A model generated the notes under the pieces. That model saw only the letters and a program-made list of their open reading frames with translations. It searched no databases and had not been told where the DNA came from. A stretch of 14,234 bases of DNA, taken from JAXHTY01 sp034189225 (GTDB lineage: Bacteria > Desulfobacterota > Desulfobacteria > Desulfobacterales > Desulfosudaceae). The DNA lies in NCBI GenBank assembly GCA_034189225.1, contig JAXHVL010000008.1:1-14234 (forward strand), read 5' to 3'. How positions within the stretch are numbered: the stretch's first letter is position 1; each line of letters opens with the position of its first letter. Both the position numbers and the translations under genes were made by a program. Below are positions 6,337-13,604 of the stretch, in pieces.

Positions 6337-6535
6337 AGGGGCATTCTCGGAATTCCGGGGTGTCAGGGCTGCTGGTTGGATGCCCGGTGGCACTCCCCGG
6401 CTCTACATAGATAATTTTGCCGTTTTCCCAAACAGGTAGTTTATAGTTGTTTCTCCTGGCGTTTTCAGATACTTTGGCTGAAGCACGATGCAGCGCTTGA
6501 AGCCCTAATAGCGAATATTTACTATGTCGCTTCAT
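6329..6535 (-). CDS. Small partner protein of the zeta-like kinase, candidate antitoxin
   Basis: 68 residues whose ATG overlaps the stop of the kinase gene (ATGA, 6532-6535), so the two are translationally coupled. The conserved-looking core is ALHRASAKVSENARRNNYKL followed by PVWENGKIIYVEP, a pattern of small proteins encoded next to COG4185-type kinases. The last ~20 residues are low in structure (GSATGHPTSSPDTP and onward), and the stop falls in a TTTAAAGGGG sequence resembling the RAYT target decamer. The original C-terminus may therefore have been lost at the mobile-element junction. The gene order, kinase first, is opposite to classical epsilon-zeta systems. The antitoxin role is inferred from context only. 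Confidence 0.6.
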   Translation of the reverse strand: MKRHSKYSLLGLQALHRASAKVSENARRNNYKLPVWENGKIIYVEPGSATGHPTSSPDTPEFRECPFK

Positions 6536-7053
6536 GATTTGTCCTCCGACTCCTCAATAATTACCGGGATTTTCCCTGAAGTATCAAACACTGTCCAGGA
6601 GTCTGCTAATTGTCTATATGTTTGTTGGAAGTTTTCCCAACTCCTGTCATAGCGTCGTCTAATAACATCCTTCGGTACATTATGCCCACCCTGTGAAACT
6701 CTTAACCGGACACGTTCAATTGCCATATTAACGGATGGAAGCTTAAGATAGTAAATGATGATTGCGTATCCCTTGGATCTCCAGTCTTTTATCTTCTGCG
6801 CATATCCCTTGCCGCTAAATGTTGTTTCAAAGGCAAACGACTCATTGTTTGATACAAATTCATCCATTTGACGAAGCATTATTCTTCCTGCTTCAATAGC
6901 CACTTTTTCCGGCTGAAAAGGAGACAGGCCGCCGGCGATTAAATCAGCGTTAATGAAATTAAGACACCCGGCTTCAATGGGAAGAAATTCATTTGCAAAT
7001 GTTGTTTTCCCAGCCCCATTAGGCCCAGCTATAATATAACATTTTTTTTTCAT
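6532..7053 (-). CDS. Zeta-toxin-like P-loop kinase (COG4185 type)
   Basis: 173 residues starting at ATG 7053, with only a weak ribosome site (GGGAC) upstream. Walker A is GPNGAGKTT at 10-18. It is followed by FINADLIA (Asp37, the expected substrate-binding or catalytic acid) and AFETTFSGKGY in the middle. An arginine-rich lid segment lies around RVRLRVSQGGHNVPKDVIRR. The sequence fits the small predicted kinases grouped with zeta/PezT toxins, which phosphorylate UDP-N-acetylglucosamine. It is shorter than PezT, and its substrate is unknown. The gene is visibly more AT-rich than the PhoH and glycerol genes, and it lies between RAYT copies 2 and 3, which suggests horizontal acquisition. All visible kinase motifs are intact. 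Confidence 0.85.
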   Translation of the reverse strand: MKKKCYIIAGPNGAGKTTFANEFLPIEAGCLNFINADLIAGGLSPFQPEKVAIEAGRIMLRQMDEFVSNNESFAFETTFSGKGYAQKIKDWRSKGYAIIIYYLKLPSVNMAIERVRLRVSQGGHNVPKDVIRRRYDRSWENFQQTYRQLADSWTVFDTSGKIPVIIEESEDKS

Positions 7054-7074
7054 TTCGTCCCAACATCCGATGTA

Positions 7075-7090
7075 TTATGAATATTCATAA
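7075..7090. promoter_or_regulatory. 16-bp perfect palindrome ahead of the kinase gene, candidate operator
   Basis: TTATGAATATTCATAA is a perfect palindrome 22 bases before the kinase start codon. Toxin-antitoxin operons are commonly autoregulated at such sites, so it is a candidate operator. AT-rich palindromes also arise by chance, so the functional call is tentative. Confidence 0.45.
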
Positions 7091-7125
7091 AAATCATATT
7101 TTTCTGAAAAAGGCAATTGCTTATG

Positions 7126-7145
7126 TGTGATTTTCCAAATTCACA
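7126..7145. promoter_or_regulatory. TGTGA-N10-TCACA dyad
   Basis: TGTGATTTTCCAAATTCACA forms an imperfect 20-bp dyad about 75 bases upstream of the kinase start. The half sites resemble CRP/FNR-family sites, but the spacer is 10 rather than 6 bases, so a CRP site is not claimed. Confidence 0.25.
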
Positions 7146-7220
7146 TCATACTTTTTGCCGAATTATTCATCATAAGATTTGGGCGATTTTTTAACGTTTT
7201 GCCGAAGATAAAGTCAAGGG

Positions 7221-7536
7221 TCAAGGGGTCAAGTCTGCTTTTGACTCTTTAGCTCTTTATAAATTTTGAGCTAAAGCAGAACGCCATGTCAAGACCATTT
7301 CGCATAGAATATCCCGGTGCATGGTATTATGTAATGAACCGCGGCAGGCGGGCGGATGATATATTTGCCGGCAAGAAGGATTATCAGGGCTTTGTGGATC
7401 TTTTGCAAGAGACATCAGAGGGGCAAAAAATGGCCGTCATTTTTAGAGTCTGCCGGTTTTGCGGAGTGGATCAAGTCGCAGTTTTATCCATGAAAACAGA
7501 TTACGAGGTGCCTCAGGCAAAGGACCGGGTGCCGGA
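7221..7536 (+). pseudogene. RAYT copy 3, internally deleted
   Basis: The left end repeats the GGGGTCAAGTCTGCTTTTGA hairpin region. The ATG at 7286 starts MSRPFRIEYPGAWYYVMNRG and continues in frame through RRADDIFAGKKDYQ, so this copy keeps the G that copies 1 and 2 lack. After LLQETSEG (about 7420) the catalytic HUH and tyrosine region is gone. The sequence resumes at a GGGGCAAAAAATGG like the one near the end of copies 1/2 (GGGGCAAAAAAATGG). What follows reads, in two frames, as the C-terminal domain of longer RAYTs: GFAEWIKSQFYP (about 7452-7490) and MKTDYEVPQAKDRVPDL (7491-7541). It is an older deletion derivative of a longer relative. It also keeps both arms of a second hairpin (TTTAGCTC with GAGCTAAA, 7249-7275). 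Confidence 0.75.
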
Positions 7537-7628
7537 TCTTGTGATCCCAAGATGTACAAGATTCCAGATCAGGTCCGGAATGACAGGTTCACGTTCTTTT
7601 AGAGGGAATAATAGAAAAGGAGGCCAAA

Positions 7629-7724
7629 ATGACAAAAAAAATGACACGATGGGGGGTAGGACCGAAATTTGTTTTTCTATCAATATGTTATACAATATTT
7701 ATTGCATCGGTGGCTAAATTATGA
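7629..7724 (+). pseudogene. 5' fragment of a truncated membrane-protein gene
   Basis: A strong ribosome site, AAAGGAGGCC, precedes ATG 7629. It opens 31 residues: MTKKMTRWGVGPKFVFLSIC followed by a short hydrophobic run and a stop. RWGVGPKF followed by a membrane segment recalls the start of isoprenylcysteine carboxyl methyltransferase-like proteins, but this is a weak resemblance. The frame ends exactly where the minus-strand IS91-like fragment begins (its stop is at 7719-7721), so the rest of the gene was cut off at that junction. Confidence 0.4.
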
Positions 7725-7965
7725 TGAAATAGTTACAGCTGACAAGGCCGGGCTTTTTGTCAATATTTTTGAGGTCACTACATGCTTACGAGCGGTTTGG
7801 GGCGGGTTCGGCGGGTCGTTATTGCGGGTCTCCCACAGGCTCAGGTACTGCAATATCTGCTTGATAACGACCTGTTCTTCTATAAAACTGATGATCTTCA
7901 TTTGCCCTTGGCACTTGGGGAATAGCAACGGATCAACCTCATATATCTTCTGGCGTTGTCGCTTT
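7719..7965 (-). pseudogene. C-terminal fragment of an IS91-like (Y2) transposase
   Basis: The minus-strand frame encodes RQKIYEVDPLLFPKCQGQMK, then IISFIEEQVVIKQILQYLSLW and a Pro-rich end. This matches the C-terminal tail of IS91-family Y2 transposases, in which KVYEVDPLxCPKCGGxM is followed by IAFIE and an LxHLGLW stretch. The first cysteine of the usual CPKC knuckle is Phe here. Only about 80 residues remain, and no catalytic part is present. The fragment starts immediately after the stop codon of the FAD-enzyme gene (7966-7968). Confidence 0.75.
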
Positions 7966-9666
7966 TTACATATCATCCAGCCCCAGGGTGCCGCCGGGAT
8001 TCATGATGTTGCGGGGGTCCATGTGCTGTTTGATCGCGCGAAGGATGGCCACCTGCTCCCCGCCGAGGTGGCGCTCCATCCAGGGGCCCATCATCTTCCC
8101 CACCCCGTGATGATGGCTCAGGGAGCCGCCGTGCCTGACGATCTCGTCAATGATGCCACGCTGAAACCCCCGGAATTCCTCCAGATCGGTCATCGGCGTC
8201 AGGAAGATAAAATAAAGATTGGTGCCCTGGGGATAAAAGTGGGATGCATGGGTCATGCAGATGGTCGGCGAATGCTGCTTGATATAGGCCCGGACGCCCT
8301 GGTGAAGGCGATGAAGATTATCCCAGGTAACGGAGGACTCCAGGGTGTCGATGAGGACACCGAAATCATTGAGATCCTCCCGCATATAGGGGTCGCTGAA
8401 ACGTCCGTGCTCCCACTTTTTGACGGGCTGGCCGGTGAGGTACATGCCGCCGTAATGCCGGGCGATCCGCTTCACGTTTTTCTTGACGTTTCTGGCGAAC
8501 CCTTTCTCTCCGTCGGCCTGGCCGATGAACAGGCAGCGACTGCCGGGTTTCAGCCCTTTGAACATCATCAGCCGGTCCATGGGGGTGCCGGCAATGCCGT
8601 GCATCTTCAGGCCCAGGTCGGTCTCCTCGGGGTCGGAAATCCGCATCACCGAGGGCATGCCGAATTGACCCTGGCTGATCTCCCGCACCGCGTTCACGCC
8701 GGATTCCCAGTCCGGAAACATGAAGGCAAATTGCTGCCGGTTTTCCGGCCGGAACCTGAAGATTTTCATGGTCACGGCCACCAGCACGCCGAAGCAGCCT
8801 TCGCTGCCCTTCATGATATCGTTCACCTTGGGGCCTGTGGCGGTGCCGGGGTAATCCAGGGTCTTAAAGGTGCCGACCGGGGTGACGTATTCCTGGCTGA
8901 TGACCAGGTCATAGGCATCGCCGTAATAGGACGAGGCCTGGCCGGCGCCCAGGGTCACCACCCATCCGCCCACGGACGAATATTCAAACGACTGGGGAAA
9001 ATGGCCGCCGGTGTAACGGCCGACGGCGCTCAGCTTTTCCGGCGCGTTGTTGAGCAGATATTCATACGCAGGCCCCATCATGCCGGGTTCCACGGTAATG
9101 GTCTGATTGGTTTCGTTGAATGCCAGCATCCGGTTCATGTGGGTGTTCATCACCAGGGTCACGCCCCCGCGACTGCATTCAAGCCCCAGGGTCACGGAGC
9201 TGCCTCCGCCATAAATATAAACCGGGATCTGCTTTTCATGACAGAAGGCTACGATTTTCTGCACATCCGCTTTGTCCCGTGGGTGAACCACGCCATCGGG
9301 AAGGTTTTCCGCGGTGTGCGCCCGAAGCTTGAGAATATCTTCCATGGCCTTGCCCGTGGAATATTTCAAGCGGGCATAATCGGAAAAGGAAATGTTCTCC
9401 TCGCCCACGATGGCGGCAAGGGCGGCCACATCCTCGCCGGTCAGTGCCGACGGCATGTCGTGGGCAACCGGTTCCTGACCGGTCTCCCGCTTTTCTTTAA
9501 AATGGGCGTCGTTGAGGCCCAGCGCATCCTTGACCACGGAAAGAAAGCCGCTGTTGGGATGCTGGAACCCGTCCGGCGCCCCCCATTTGAAGATGGAGCG
9601 ATATGTGCCGGGTTCCGGCGGCGTGTCGATCCAGTCCGGTGTCTGTGTATTATTGTCTTTGCTCAT
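7966..9666 (-). CDS. FAD-binding oxidoreductase/transferase of the alkyl-DHAP synthase (AGPS) type
   Basis: 566 residues of the VAO/PCMH flavoprotein fold. Seen are YGGGSSVT near 152-159 (FAD pyrophosphate loop), YTGGHFPQSFEYSSVGGWVV near 218-237 (AGPS-type GGWV/T region), MKGSEGCFGVLVAVTMKI near 285-302, PSVMRISDPEET, SHFYPQGTNLYF, and the HHH-G loop SLSHHHGVGK with histidines at 518-520. The HHH loop, the Arg in VMRISD and the Tyr before QGT are hallmarks of alkylglycerone-phosphate synthase, which swaps the acyl chain of acyl-DHAP for a fatty alcohol. E. coli YgcU belongs to the same superfamily, so an oxidase role is also possible. The start has GGAGG five bases upstream. It is the last gene of the operon, 29 bases after the kinase gene. 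No acyl-DHAP acyltransferase lies in the window, so ether-lipid synthesis cannot be claimed. An IS91-like fragment abuts its stop and no terminator is visible. Confidence 0.88.
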   Translation of the reverse strand: MSKDNNTQTPDWIDTPPEPGTYRSIFKWGAPDGFQHPNSGFLSVVKDALGLNDAHFKEKRETGQEPVAHDMPSALTGEDVAALAAIVGEENISFSDYARLKYSTGKAMEDILKLRAHTAENLPDGVVHPRDKADVQKIVAFCHEKQIPVYIYGGGSSVTLGLECSRGGVTLVMNTHMNRMLAFNETNQTITVEPGMMGPAYEYLLNNAPEKLSAVGRYTGGHFPQSFEYSSVGGWVVTLGAGQASSYYGDAYDLVISQEYVTPVGTFKTLDYPGTATGPKVNDIMKGSEGCFGVLVAVTMKIFRFRPENRQQFAFMFPDWESGVNAVREISQGQFGMPSVMRISDPEETDLGLKMHGIAGTPMDRLMMFKGLKPGSRCLFIGQADGEKGFARNVKKNVKRIARHYGGMYLTGQPVKKWEHGRFSDPYMREDLNDFGVLIDTLESSVTWDNLHRLHQGVRAYIKQHSPTICMTHASHFYPQGTNLYFIFLTPMTDLEEFRGFQRGIIDEIVRHGGSLSHHHGVGKMMGPWMERHLGGEQVAILRAIKQHMDPRNIMNPGGTLGLDDM

Positions 9667-9695
9667 CTTTTCCTCCAGAAAAATTGTAAAGCTGA

Positions 9696-11246
9696 CTATT
9701 CCGGATAGCCGGTAATGGTTCGAATCTCTTTGTAAAGCGGCTCAAGGGCCCTGAACATCCGCTGGTAAACCCGGTCATACAGGGCGCGATAGATGGCGGC
9801 ATTGGCCGGGTCCGGCTCAAAAACGGTATCCTGCCGGACCATGCCCGTGATAGCGTCTTCAAAGGACGGGTAGATGCCCAGGCCCGCTGCGGTCACAACG
9901 GCAGCGCCCAGCCCCGACGTTTCGTGGGTCTGGCCCTTGACCATGGGAAGGTTGAAAATATCCGCCGTGATCCGGCAGATTTCTTCGCTCTGGGAGGCCC
10001 CGCCGGAAACGGCCGCTTTTTCCGCCTTGACCTTTCCGGCTTTCTCCATCTTGTGAAGCCCTTCCAGCAGGCCGAACCCAAGGCCCTCGATGATCGACCG
10101 GTAGATATGCGCCTTGGTGTGGACATCCCCGAACCCGATCATCGCCCCTTTGGCCGAGGGATGACGCAAGCCCGGACTCCAGTATGGCTGCACCACCAGC
10201 CCCATGGATCCGGGAGCGGTGCGGCGCAGGTGCCGGTTGAGCACTTCCTCGGCGGGGATGCCCTTTTCCCGGGCTTCCTGCACCTCCTCGTGGGCGAACT
10301 CGTTTTTAAACCAGGTGATCATCCAGTAGCCCCGGAATATCTCCACCTCCGGGTTATACCGGTTGGGGATGGGCGCCGGGTATGGGGGCATGAACCGAAT
10401 GAGTTCAAAGTATTTTTCGGTGGTGGTCTGAACGGTGGCGGTGGTGCCGAAACTGAGGCTGACCATGCGCTGATCAATAACCCCCGCCCCGATGGTTTCA
10501 CACCCCTTGTCCGATCCGCAGGCCACCACCGGGGTGTCCGCCGGGATCTCCGTGGCGGCTGCCGCCACAGCCGAGACGGTGCCCAGGACCTCGCCCGGGG
10601 GGACCAGCCGGGGCAGTTTTTCCCGCTCCACGGGGAACAGCAGGGCGGGCAAGTCATATTTTTTCGCCCAGGCCATTTTTTTGTAATTAAACGGCAGGTG
10701 GCCGATCTGGGAGGCCACCGAATCGGCAAATTCACCGGTGAGGCGATAATTCAGAAAACCGGAGACCTGAAGATACCGGGCGGTGGCCTCCCAGATTTCG
10801 GGCTGGTTCTGGCGGATCCAGCTGCACTTGCCCTCCGCCTGAATTTCTTCGACAGCCTTGTCCATCTGAACCGCCTTCAGCACCAACCGGACGGGCGCCG
10901 GCGGCTTGAACCGGGGAACGGCCTTGCGCTGGTCCAGCCAGATAATGGCCGGCCGAAGCGGCTGTCCGTTCTTGTCCACGTTGATCATGCTGGCCCGCTG
11001 GGAGGTCACCCCCACCCCGGCGATGCCGGCAAACGCTGCCGGCGCATCTGCCTTTAACTGCCGGCAGGCCCGGCAAAGACTGTTCCAGTAAATTTCCGGG
11101 TCCTGCTCGGCCCAGCCGGGCCGGGGACTGACATAGGGTTCGTATTCGATCTGGACCCTGCCCCTCAGCTCCCCGGTTTCGGAGAACAACAGGGCCCGAA
11201 GACTCTGCGTGCCGCAGTCGACGGCCAGTACGGTTTTTTCAGCCAC
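9696..11246 (-). CDS. FGGY-family carbohydrate/polyol kinase (YgcE-like)
   Basis: The GTG at 11246 is preferred as start (516 residues): AGGGAGAGG lies just upstream, and the phosphate-binding motif AVDCGTQS then sits at 8-15 as expected. An upstream ATG at 11297 would overlap the end of the GlpD gene and add 17 unrelated residues. Further motifs are IIWLDQRK with Asp105 (likely catalytic base), GSDKGCETIGAG, LSFGTTATVQ and the adenosine-binding VSGGASQSEEICRITADIF. It is not a textbook glycerol kinase: GlpK has DQGTTS and GDQQAA in these places. The variant here recalls E. coli YgcE-type kinases of unknown substrate. Context (22 bases after GlpD, 29 before the AGPS-like gene) suggests glycerol or a related polyol or alkylglycerol as substrate; this is inference. 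Confidence 0.88.
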   Translation of the reverse strand: MAEKTVLAVDCGTQSLRALLFSETGELRGRVQIEYEPYVSPRPGWAEQDPEIYWNSLCRACRQLKADAPAAFAGIAGVGVTSQRASMINVDKNGQPLRPAIIWLDQRKAVPRFKPPAPVRLVLKAVQMDKAVEEIQAEGKCSWIRQNQPEIWEATARYLQVSGFLNYRLTGEFADSVASQIGHLPFNYKKMAWAKKYDLPALLFPVEREKLPRLVPPGEVLGTVSAVAAAATEIPADTPVVACGSDKGCETIGAGVIDQRMVSLSFGTTATVQTTTEKYFELIRFMPPYPAPIPNRYNPEVEIFRGYWMITWFKNEFAHEEVQEAREKGIPAEEVLNRHLRRTAPGSMGLVVQPYWSPGLRHPSAKGAMIGFGDVHTKAHIYRSIIEGLGFGLLEGLHKMEKAGKVKAEKAAVSGGASQSEEICRITADIFNLPMVKGQTHETSGLGAAVVTAAGLGIYPSFEDAITGMVRQDTVFEPDPANAAIYRALYDRVYQRMFRALEPLYKEIRTITGYPE

Positions 11247-11268
11247 GGCGCCTCTCCCTGTTTTTCGA

Positions 11269-12873
11269 TTAAATGCCCAGCACATGCGGCGGTGCATAAG
11301 CGTCCCGCCACTCTCTTAAATAATGTTCCTTCTCCCTCTCCCACCTGGCCTCATCCCAGGAAAGCAAAGGCCTGCAGATGGCGTCCACCCTGTCCAGGTG
11401 CGCCGCCGCTCCGTCGGGCAGCAGTATTCCCACCCTTACCCGGCGCAGCAGCAGATCGGTCAGGTGCCGCACCTGCTCATGGGCCGCGGCATAAGCCAGC
11501 TCGGCCCACAGGGTCTCGGTGCCCGGGACGGGTGAAAGCAGTTGCGCATCGCCGTCTTCCGCCACCTGCACCGCGGCATTGCCATAGCGCCCGGTTAACC
11601 GCTGCCGAACATCCGGTGCCATCGGGGGCATCCGGGTCCCGGAATCCTGCGGTGAATCAAACACCGGCGCCCGGGATGACGGAAGGTCAATAGACGGAAG
11701 ATAATGTTTTGCCTTTTTCAGTGCATCCCGGGCCAGCAGCCGGAAGGTGGTGAGCTTGCCGCCGGTGACCGTCACCAGCCCCTTATCCTCCCATACCACA
11801 TGCTCCCTGGACTCATGGGAGGCCGAAGCTTTTCCCCGGCTGAGAACGGGCCGTATTCCGGCCATGGAGGCGATGCAGTCCTGCTCGGACAACGGCAGGC
11901 CCGGCATGATAAAGGCCATGGCCGCCATGAGGTAGTCGATTTCGGTCCGGCTGATCACCGGCTCCGCGTAAAGGTCCCCCGAATGGTCGATATCCGTTGT
12001 CCCCAGCACGGCGCACCCTTCCCAGGGAAACATGAACACGGGCCGTTCATCTTCCGGGTGCATGAAGCTGACCACGTCGTTCACCGGGAACACCGACCGC
12101 GGGAATATCAGGTGACTGCCCCGCAGCGGACGGATATGCAGGCCTTTTTCCGGTGACGGGTGAAGGAATTCCGCCCATACGCCGCCGGCATTGATCACCA
12201 CCCCCGCTTTCAGCTCGACGGCGGCCTCTGTCTCTGCATCCTGTGCCGTTACCCCGGCCACCCGGCCGCTGCTGTCCCGGTGAATATCATGCACCCGCGT
12301 ATAATTCAGCGCTTTCCCGCCATTGGCCACCCCTTCCTGAATCAGACGCAGCACCAGCCGGGCATCGTCCACCTGGGCATCTTTAAAATAAAATCCGCCG
12401 GCCAGGTTTTCCGTCCGCAGATGCGGCACCCGTTTCTGCATGGCCGCCGGGCCGTAGCCGGTGTATTGTTTTTCAAGGGCCATAAGGCTGTAAACCGCCA
12501 GCCCCGCGCCCATCATCATTCGGGAAGGCCCTATATCCTTAAAAATCGGCATGAGAAAACCCAGCGGGTCCACCAGACCGGGCGCTTCGGAAAGCAGTCG
12601 CTCCCGCTCCCCCACCGACGCCCGGGTCAACATAAGTTTCCCTTCTTTTAAATACCGGAGCCCGCCGTGAACCATCTTGGAAGACCGGCTGGAGGTCCCC
12701 CAGGCAAAATCGTTCTGTTCCAGCAAAAGGGTGCGAAGTCCCATGCGCACAGCTTCCCGGAACACTGCGCCGCCGGTAACCCCGCCGCCAACCACGATCA
12801 CATCCCATGTGGCATCAGCCGTGGGGATATCAGCCAGGGTAGTATCAGATTGATCAATCATTGTTTTGGTCAT
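11269..12873 (-). CDS. glpD: Glycerol-3-phosphate dehydrogenase/oxidase, GlpD/GlpA family
   Basis: 534 residues, somewhat longer than E. coli GlpD (501) because of an N-terminal extension of about 20. The FAD dinucleotide motif GGGVTG is at 29-34, followed by GTSSRSSKMVHGGLRYL at 59-75, the signature of aerobic-type GlpD flavoproteins. Other conserved blocks are LRGSHLIFPR, VLGTTDIDHSGD, SMAGIRPVLS and VTVTGGKLTTFRLLARDAL. The family oxidises sn-glycerol-3-phosphate to DHAP and passes electrons to quinone at the cytoplasmic membrane. The ATG overlaps the stop of the regulator by four bases (ATGA, 12870-12873) with AGGGA upstream, so translation is coupled. In this operon it can feed DHAP or its esters to the AGPS-like enzyme. 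Function is confident; its physiological role is inferred. Confidence 0.93.
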   Translation of the reverse strand: MTKTMIDQSDTTLADIPTADATWDVIVVGGGVTGGAVFREAVRMGLRTLLLEQNDFAWGTSSRSSKMVHGGLRYLKEGKLMLTRASVGERERLLSEAPGLVDPLGFLMPIFKDIGPSRMMMGAGLAVYSLMALEKQYTGYGPAAMQKRVPHLRTENLAGGFYFKDAQVDDARLVLRLIQEGVANGGKALNYTRVHDIHRDSSGRVAGVTAQDAETEAAVELKAGVVINAGGVWAEFLHPSPEKGLHIRPLRGSHLIFPRSVFPVNDVVSFMHPEDERPVFMFPWEGCAVLGTTDIDHSGDLYAEPVISRTEIDYLMAAMAFIMPGLPLSEQDCIASMAGIRPVLSRGKASASHESREHVVWEDKGLVTVTGGKLTTFRLLARDALKKAKHYLPSIDLPSSRAPVFDSPQDSGTRMPPMAPDVRQRLTGRYGNAAVQVAEDGDAQLLSPVPGTETLWAELAYAAAHEQVRHLTDLLLRRVRVGILLPDGAAAHLDRVDAICRPLLSWDEARWEREKEHYLREWRDAYAPPHVLGI

Positions 12874-13568
12874 GTGTTTTGTCCCTGTAATTCATCCCAG
12901 ATTTCGATACTTTCCACCATGGCCTGTGCCACCACCGGGTGCACGGGCCTTTTCTTCATCACCGCATCCAGCAGCCGGGTATAATACGCCGCCGAGGCCG
13001 CGCGGGCCTTTTCCATGGTAAAATATTGTTCGCCCATCACCCTGAACACCGGCGCAAAGTCGTTGAGCATCAAGGGGTACACCATGTTGCCGCTGTGGTT
13101 GACCATTTTCTCCTGAAGCTCCCAGTCATAGGCGGCCACGGTTTCGGGATCATCGGCTGCGGTCACCCTGTTTTCAAGAAACGCCCGGAACATCGGCCGG
13201 TTATTGGAAACGGACGGGCCGGCACATTCGGGCATGAATACCACCCGGGCATGAAGCAAATGACGGATGAATTGGGACGGCAGATATTCAGGGTACTTTA
13301 CCACGGTGGCCAGCATCCCCATTCCGCCTTCCCGCCAGTAGTCATTGACCTGCGTGGGCTTGCCGTGCCGGACGGTGATCCAGCGTTCCCTGGTGAGCCG
13401 TTGCAGGGCTTCCCGAAGCGTGGGCCGGGTCACCCCCATTTCTCCGGCCAGGGTTCGTTCCCCGGGCAGCACACTGCCCGGGGGGTAAGTCCCGTTTAAT
13501 ATCGATGTGACCAGATAATACTCGGCATGCTGAATGGGCCGCATCACCGGTGTATCGGTTGTAAACAT
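12870..13568 (-). CDS. FadR-type GntR transcriptional regulator
   Basis: 232 residues, close to E. coli FadR (239). The N-terminal winged helix (about 10-75) contains PPGSVLPGERTLAGEMGVTR, then PTLREALQRL and HGKPTQVNDYW. These match FadR nearly position by position, including the recognition-helix arginines and the HGKPT wing that contacts DNA. The C-terminal all-helical domain ends in VESIEIWDELQ, equivalent to HESGEIW in E. coli FadR, which lines the acyl-CoA pocket; the Ser and Trp are kept while the Tyr-Gly before them is not. A long-chain acyl-CoA effector is therefore likely but not proven. AAAGGAAAT precedes the ATG. It is the first gene of the operon and has a FadR-like operator in its own promoter, so autoregulation is expected. 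Confidence 0.88.
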   Translation of the reverse strand: MFTTDTPVMRPIQHAEYYLVTSILNGTYPPGSVLPGERTLAGEMGVTRPTLREALQRLTRERWITVRHGKPTQVNDYWREGGMGMLATVVKYPEYLPSQFIRHLLHARVVFMPECAGPSVSNNRPMFRAFLENRVTAADDPETVAAYDWELQEKMVNHSGNMVYPLMLNDFAPVFRVMGEQYFTMEKARAASAAYYTRLLDAVMKKRPVHPVVAQAMVESIEIWDELQGQNT

Positions 13569-13582
13569 AAAATATTTCCTTT

Positions 13583-13604
13583 CTGGTTAGAGGTCTTACC
13601 AGTT
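13583..13604 (-). promoter_or_regulatory. FadR-like operator overlapping the operon promoter
   Basis: On the minus strand the site reads AACTGGTAAGACCTCTA (13604-13588), containing the FadR core TGGT-N2-GACC as I recall it from E. coli sites. The wider plus-strand sequence CTGGTTAGAGGTCTTACCAG (13583-13602) is a palindrome with 9-bp arms and one mismatch. It covers the -10 region and lies 15-36 bases before the regulator's start codon, a position suited to repression of the whole operon by its own first gene product. Confidence 0.7.

Noticed and set aside
7126..7145. CRP site upstream of the kinase
   Set aside because: The TGTGA/TCACA half sites are 10 bases apart rather than 6, so only a dyad is reported.
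7669..9708. Long plus-strand frame of 679 codons
   Set aside because: It runs antisense to the flavoprotein gene, is His/Gly/Pro-rich without any recognisable motif, and is a shadow of the GC-biased codon use of the opposite strand.
9924..11057. Plus-strand 377-codon frame opposite the FGGY kinase
   Set aside because: Low-complexity Gly/His-rich translation with no family motif; it is the antisense shadow of the kinase gene.
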